Shown here: positions 61,013-64,000 of the stretch, in pieces
Layout: every line of letters begins with the position of its first letter
How positions within the stretch are numbered: the first letter of the stretch is position 1
Origin: Sediminicola sp035798135
GTDB taxonomy: Bacteria; Bacteroidota; Bacteroidia; Flavobacteriales; Flavobacteriaceae
Reading direction: 5' to 3'
Assembly (NCBI GenBank): GCA_035798135.1
Contig: JAPFBR010000003.1
Coordinates: 248,001-312,000, forward strand
Length of the DNA: 64,000 nucleotides
Position numbers and translations under genes: made by a program
The notes under the pieces: generated by a model
What the model saw: only the letters and a program-made list of their open reading frames with translations
What the model was told of the DNA's origin: nothing
The model's database searches: none

Positions 61013-62584
61013 ATGAAAAATGTAACCATCTATCTTACCTGTTTACTTATCTCCTGTTCTACCCTTGGTTTCGGCCAAGACTCAAAAGGCCAGGGGCCCT
61101 ATTCACAACTTATAATTAGAGGTGTCACCCTTATCAATGGAAATGGTGCCCCCCCACAAGGGCCAATAGACATTGTTGTTGAAAATAATGTGATCACACA
61201 AATAGAGGTAGTCGGCTATCCTGGGGTGCCTCTGGACGATTCCAAAAGGCCCAAATTGAAAGCAGGGGGTAAAGAACTCAATTGCGAGGGTATGTACCTG
61301 TTGCCCGGTTTTATAGATATGCATGGACATATTGGTGGTACGGCTCAGGGCGCAGATTATGACTATGTCTTTAAACTTTGGATGGCCCATGGTATTACAA
61401 CCGTAAGGGAACCAAGCGGCAGAGGCGTCGATTGGACAATGGACTTAAAAAGAAAAAGTGCTAAAAATCAGATAATTGCACCTAGGATCTTTGCCTATAC
61501 CGGCTTTGGCCAAGGCAGTACAGAACCTATCAGCACGCCAGAAATGGCTAGGGAATGGGTACGAAACAATGCCAAGAAAGGTGCGGATGGGGTTAAGTTC
61601 TTTGGAGCCTCTCCAGAAATAATGGCTGCAGCCTTGGATGAGAATAAAAAATTGGGACTAAAATCGGCCTGTCACCATGCGCAATTGGATGTGGCTCGAT
61701 GGAATGTCCTTAATTCCGCAAGGGCCGGACTTACCAGTATGGAACATTGGTACGGCTTACCTGAGGCCTTATTTGAAGACAGAACCGTACAACATTATCC
61801 CTTGGACTACAATTACCAAAATGAGCAAGACCGCTTTGAGGAAGCAGGAAAATTATGGCAACAAGCCGCCAAACCCTATTCAGAGCACTGGAACAAAGTC
61901 ATGAATGAGCTGATAAGTCTTGATTTTACCTTAGATCCCACATTCAATATCTATGAAGCCAGTAGGGACTTGCACAAGGCTAGAAGGGCAGAATGGCATG
62001 AAGATTACACCTTACCTTCCCTTTGGGAGTTTTACCAACCCAGCAAAGTTTCCCATGGCTCTTATTGGCATGATTGGGGTACGGAACAAGAAGTAGCATG
62101 GAAGGAAAATTATAGGCTATGGATGACCTTTGTCAATGAATATAAAAATAGAGGTGGAAGGGTCACTACTGGTTCAGATTCTGGTTTTATCTTCCAATTA
62201 TATGGCTTTGCCTATATCCGTGAAATGGAATTATTGAGAGAGGCTGGGTTCCATCCTTTGGAAATAATCCGTTCAGCCACCTTAAATGGTGCCGAAGCTT
62301 TGGGGATGGCAGATAAAATTGGATCCGTAGAGGTTGGGAAGTTGGCCGATTTTGTAGTGGTGGAAGAAAACCCGCTGAAGAACCTTAAGGTATTGTATGG
62401 TACAGGAGCAATTAAGCTTACCGAAGATAACAAGGTAGAGCGCGTAGGGGGAGTTACCTATACCATTAAAGACGGAATTGTCTATGATGCCAAACAGTTA
62501 TTAAGGGAGGTAAAGGAAATGGTTCAACTGGAAAAAGAAAAACTCGATTACACTATTCAGCAACCAGGGATAAAAAAGGATTAA
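61013..62584 (+). CDS. Secreted amidohydrolase family protein
   Basis: 523 aa with signal peptide (...STLGFGQ). Complete metal motifs, unlike the paralogues at 7-11 kb: FIDMHGHIGG (HxH), SACHHAQLD, TSMEHWYG and TGSDSGFIFQ (Asp). It closes with the family ending GADKIGSVEVGKLADFVVVEENPL-type strand. A metal-dependent hydrolase of peptides or amide-containing compounds is expected. Pairing with the M14 carboxypeptidase suggests joint peptide breakdown. Its stop overlaps the stop of the convergent small peptide gene. Confidence 0.88.
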   Translation: MKNVTIYLTCLLISCSTLGFGQDSKGQGPYSQLIIRGVTLINGNGAPPQGPIDIVVENNVITQIEVVGYPGVPLDDSKRPKLKAGGKELNCEGMYLLPGFIDMHGHIGGTAQGADYDYVFKLWMAHGITTVREPSGRGVDWTMDLKRKSAKNQIIAPRIFAYTGFGQGSTEPISTPEMAREWVRNNAKKGADGVKFFGASPEIMAAALDENKKLGLKSACHHAQLDVARWNVLNSARAGLTSMEHWYGLPEALFEDRTVQHYPLDYNYQNEQDRFEEAGKLWQQAAKPYSEHWNKVMNELISLDFTLDPTFNIYEASRDLHKARRAEWHEDYTLPSLWEFYQPSKVSHGSYWHDWGTEQEVAWKENYRLWMTFVNEYKNRGGRVTTGSDSGFIFQLYGFAYIREMELLREAGFHPLEIIRSATLNGAEALGMADKIGSVEVGKLADFVVVEENPLKNLKVLYGTGAIKLTEDNKVERVGGVTYTIKDGIVYDAKQLLREVKEMVQLEKEKLDYTIQQPGIKKD

Positions 62585-62829
62585 GCTAATTTAGCATTGT
62601 TCTTTTTGGTAGTAAAGGTCAAGGCTTTCAATACCCTTGCATTTTTGTTCTTGTACAAACGGGCAACATCATTTTGGGTATTGGTATTCACCTCGTTGAA
62701 GATTTCGTTGTTTGTTGTAGAAACAATACTTACTGTAACCGTTTCAACTTTAACGTTGTCATTAGCATCTTGTGCCTGGGCAGCAACTCCGATAAAAAGC
62801 ACAAAGATTAAAGTTAAGATGGCTTTCAT
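62581..62829 (-). CDS. Small secreted basic peptide, copy 1
   Basis: 82 aa. A strong signal peptide (MKAILTLIFVLFIGVAAQAQ) leaves a ~62-aa mature product rich in Asn, with a conserved basic C-terminal part NDVARLYKNKNARVLKAL and ending KKNNAKLA. No cysteine. It differs from copy 2 by four residues. I recall comparable short secreted proteins in related flavobacteria, with no assigned role. The coding sequence, leader and upstream hairpin are duplicated as a unit 700 bp away. The stop codon overlaps that of the amidohydrolase. Confidence 0.85.
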   Translation of the reverse strand: MKAILTLIFVLFIGVAAQAQDANDNVKVETVTVSIVSTTNNEIFNEVNTNTQNDVARLYKNKNARVLKALTFTTKKNNAKLA

Positions 62830-62965
62830 AATGGTAACGTTTTGTTATATAGATAGAACGCCCATAGTGTATTCCTGCTCGTTGTAATTCGTCTAAACCT
62901 CCAAATTTTTCGATATACGACAAAGGATGGGATGAAGCGCAAAAATTGGTCGATGAACGGTAATG
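62830..62965 (-). promoter_or_regulatory. Conserved upstream region of peptide copy 1
   Basis: The ~60 nt next to the ATG are nearly invariant between copies (probable leader). Further up, the 6-bp element TTCATC (GATGAA on +) occurs at 62931-62936 and 62952-62957, a 21-bp phase kept in copy 2. No TAnnTTTG box is present, so a non-housekeeping sigma factor or an activator is possible. Confidence 0.5.
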
Positions 62966-62996
62966 GCACAAAATATCCCATACCGATATTTTGTGC
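62966..62996. repeat. Inverted repeat, 12-bp arms, 7-nt loop
   Basis: GCACAAAATATC (62966-62977) pairs perfectly with GATATTTTGTGC (62985-62996). It lies ~137 nt upstream of peptide copy 1. No T-run follows on either strand, so it is not an obvious terminator. Confidence 0.9.
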
Positions 62997-63009
62997 AGTT
63001 TATCGATAT

Positions 63010-63270
63010 CACCATTTCTAAATTTTATAATATCAAGAGTTCTGATTGTGATTTAGGGAAGATCTGTTACAATTGATGTCGTATCTTAAAGCATCATTAA
63101 GGATAGAAACTTCTATCTACAAGGAAGTAATGTCAATTTAAAAAGTATGCTTAAAGTAATTTGTCCTTAAATGTACTTGGATTCTTTAGGTGGAAGATGT
63201 ATTTAAATGAGGGGAGGGACTTTAATCGAAAACCTTTAATAGGTTAGTGCCCTTTCAACATCTTTTCAAT
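63010..63270. other. AT-rich spacer without recognisable gene
   Basis: No ORF with gene-like features on either strand and no -7 consensus linked to a gene. It separates the two duplicated units. Confidence 0.6.
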
Positions 63271-63286
63271 GCTTAATGGATTAAGC
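63271..63286. repeat. 16-bp palindrome over the stop of peptide copy 2
   Basis: GCTTAAT-GG-ATTAAGC spans the TAA stop (63281-63283, minus). It is not followed by a T-run; function unclear. Confidence 0.7.
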
Positions 63287-63529
63287 CAATTTAGCATTGT
63301 TCTTTTTTGTAGAAAAATTTAAAGCCTTCAATACCCTTGCATTTTTGTTCTTGTACAAACGGGCAACATCATTTTGGGTATTGGTATTCACCTCGTTGAA
63401 GATTTCGTTGTTCGTTGCAGAAACAATACCTACTGTAACCGTTTCAACCTTAACGTTGTCATTAGCATCTTGTGCTTGGGCAGCAACTCCGATAAAAAGA
63501 ACAAAGATTAAAGTTAAGATGGCTTTCAT
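63281..63529 (-). CDS. Small secreted basic peptide, copy 2
   Basis: 82 aa, 78 of 82 identical to copy 1 (Gly for Ser, Ala for Thr, Asn for Thr, Ser for Thr), with an identical signal peptide and an identical NDVARLYKNKNARVLKAL core. Nucleotide changes are concentrated near the 3' end and include silent sites, so both copies look maintained. It has its own copy of the conserved leader and upstream hairpin, implying independent expression from the same regulator as copy 1. Confidence 0.85.
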   Translation of the reverse strand: MKAILTLIFVLFIGVAAQAQDANDNVKVETVTVGIVSATNNEIFNEVNTNTQNDVARLYKNKNARVLKALNFSTKKNNAKLA

Positions 63530-63665
63530 AATGGTAACGTTTTGTTATATAGATAGAACGCCCATAGTGTATTCCTACTCGTTGTAATTCGTTAAAAACC
63601 TCTTATTTTTCGATATCTGACAAGGGATGGGATAAAGTGCAAAAAAAAGTCGACAAACGGCAATG
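63530..63665 (-). promoter_or_regulatory. Conserved upstream region of peptide copy 2
   Basis: Aligns without gaps to 62830-62965. The phased elements read GATAAA (63631-63636) and GACAAA (63652-63657) on the plus strand, again 21 bp apart. Confidence 0.5.
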
Positions 63666-63696
63666 GCCCTAAATATCGGTTACCGATATTTAGGGC
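63666..63696. repeat. Inverted repeat, 14-bp arms, 3-nt loop
   Basis: GCCCTAAATATCGG (63666-63679) pairs perfectly with CCGATATTTAGGGC (63683-63696). It occupies the same position as the copy 1 hairpin but with several changed base pairs, each compensated. Confidence 0.92.
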
Positions 63697-63709
63697 AGTT
63701 AATCGATAC

Positions 63710-64000
63710 GGGGTTATCCGTACACATTACTTCCTATGGCTTTTTGGGCGATTGTACGAGGAACAGTTTCGATGAAGAGGACCTATCCAATTATATCATC
63801 CTACTTTTATCACCGAAGTCTTACCAAAAAGCAATAGCGGCCTTGATCAACATTCATCACCTTAGATGATGACCTCCCTAAGATTAAAGAATCGATGTAC
63901 GTCCTTTATTTAGTTCTAATCTTAATAGTTTTTAAGCTCCTTTTTTGAAGTTTAGGTGCCATAACAGAAAATACATAATACAGTACACTAATACTCAATA
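63710..64000. other. Right-end region without recognised gene
   Basis: I see no supported gene, promoter or terminator. One 68-codon frame (63663-63869) begins inside the hairpin and is judged spurious. Confidence 0.5.

Larger units (their letters stand above)
62581..63009 (-). repeat. Duplicated unit, copy 1 (gene + leader + hairpin)
   Basis: About 430 bp matching 63281-63709 at a constant 700-bp offset with no insertion or deletion. The block 62821-62880 has one mismatch in 60; similarity ends sharply just beyond the hairpin. Confidence 0.93.
63281..63709 (-). repeat. Duplicated unit, copy 2 (gene + leader + hairpin)
   Basis: Partner of 62581-63009 at a 700-bp offset. Similarity is lost right after the hairpin and a shared TCGATA. 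Confidence 0.93.

Noticed and set aside
62597..63587. Two 96-aa plus-strand frames antisense to the small peptide genes
   Set aside because: They are similar to each other only because the DNA is duplicated; the minus-strand frames have good signal peptides and mostly conservative changes.
63663..63869. 68-codon plus-strand frame at the right end
   Set aside because: It begins inside the hairpin of the duplicated unit, has no promoter or signal, and only its first ~15 codons overlap the conserved block, where copy 1 has no matching frame.
1..64000. Search for CRISPR arrays, transposases, integrases, prophage genes, rRNA and tRNA
   Set aside because: No spaced direct repeats of CRISPR type, no mobile-element proteins and no recognisable rRNA or tRNA were found; the gene content is core-like.

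Overview
The window is about 64 kb of low-GC chromosome from a marine-type member of the Bacteroidota, almost certainly family Flavobacteriaceae. Evidence: gliding/peptidyl-prolyl isomerase GldI beside NrnA, Bacteroidota-style -7 promoter boxes (TAnnTTTG), a SusC-like carboxypeptidase-regulatory plus TonB-plug receptor, DUF3810, DUF4105/Lnb and 'CCC motif' membrane proteins, a 6S-Flavo-like RNA beside zapA, and a long SecA preceded by a DUF2795 gene. The clade (Maribacter/Arenibacter/Zobellia-like) is only a guess. There are no insertion sequences, prophage genes, CRISPR arrays, rRNAs or recognisable tRNAs. This is core genome, with one accessory-looking patch at the right end.

Layout. 0-6.7 kb: a PhoD-like phosphatase cut by the left edge, nrnA-gldI-cyclophilin/FKBP lipoproteins, a CBS protein, pepD and a DUF3810 membrane metalloprotease. 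6.8-14 kb: two amidohydrolase-fold secreted proteins, a DUF6503-like lipoprotein, an rRNA/tRNA 2'-O-methyltransferase and a Ste24-type M48 protease. 14-25.8 kb: RelA/SpoT, a Fur-family regulator and purA; then an OstA-SPOR protein, a class III aminotransferase, a TPR protein, two DUF368 undecaprenyl-phosphate flippase-like proteins and aroE. 26-31 kb: a DUF349 protein with an acidic repeat tail, a DEAD-box helicase, a NYN/LOTUS protein and an NTF2-like protein. 31-33.6 kb: a minus-strand unit of small coiled-coil protein, zapA, 6S RNA and rny. 33.8-42 kb: an M23 peptidase, a TonB receptor and an unknown secreted protein in one run, then a cysteine desulfurase, a lipoprotein, an Smr protein and a small-membrane-protein cluster. 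42-53 kb: recQ, kpsF, tatC, an AhpD-like protein, lptB, pssA, an Lnb-like protein, an ABC-F ATPase, a degenerate methyltransferase, a 45-aa membrane ORF and a cobalamin adenosyltransferase. 53-62.6 kb: DUF2795, secA, an orphan histidine kinase, an M14 carboxypeptidase and an amidohydrolase. 62.6-64 kb: two nearly identical small secreted peptide genes on the minus strand with long conserved upstream regions.

How it works together: much of the window serves the envelope. It covers LPS transport (LptB, OstA, KpsF), export (SecA, TatC), lipid carriers and phospholipid (DUF368, PssA), lipoprotein acylation (Lnb-like), periplasmic folding and cell-wall hydrolysis. RNA and stress control is represented by SpoT, 6S RNA, RNase Y, NrnA and the DEAD-box helicase.

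The most unusual signal is at 62.58-63.71 kb. A roughly 430-bp unit (peptide gene, near-invariant leader, 21-bp-phased direct repeat and a long hairpin) occurs twice at an exact 700-bp offset. The two hairpins differ by paired, compensating base changes. Other notable points are several -7 boxes sitting only 4-5 nt before an ATG (probable leaderless genes), three apparently obligatory TTG starts, an OstA-SPOR fusion and a methyltransferase homologue that has lost its SAM-binding core.
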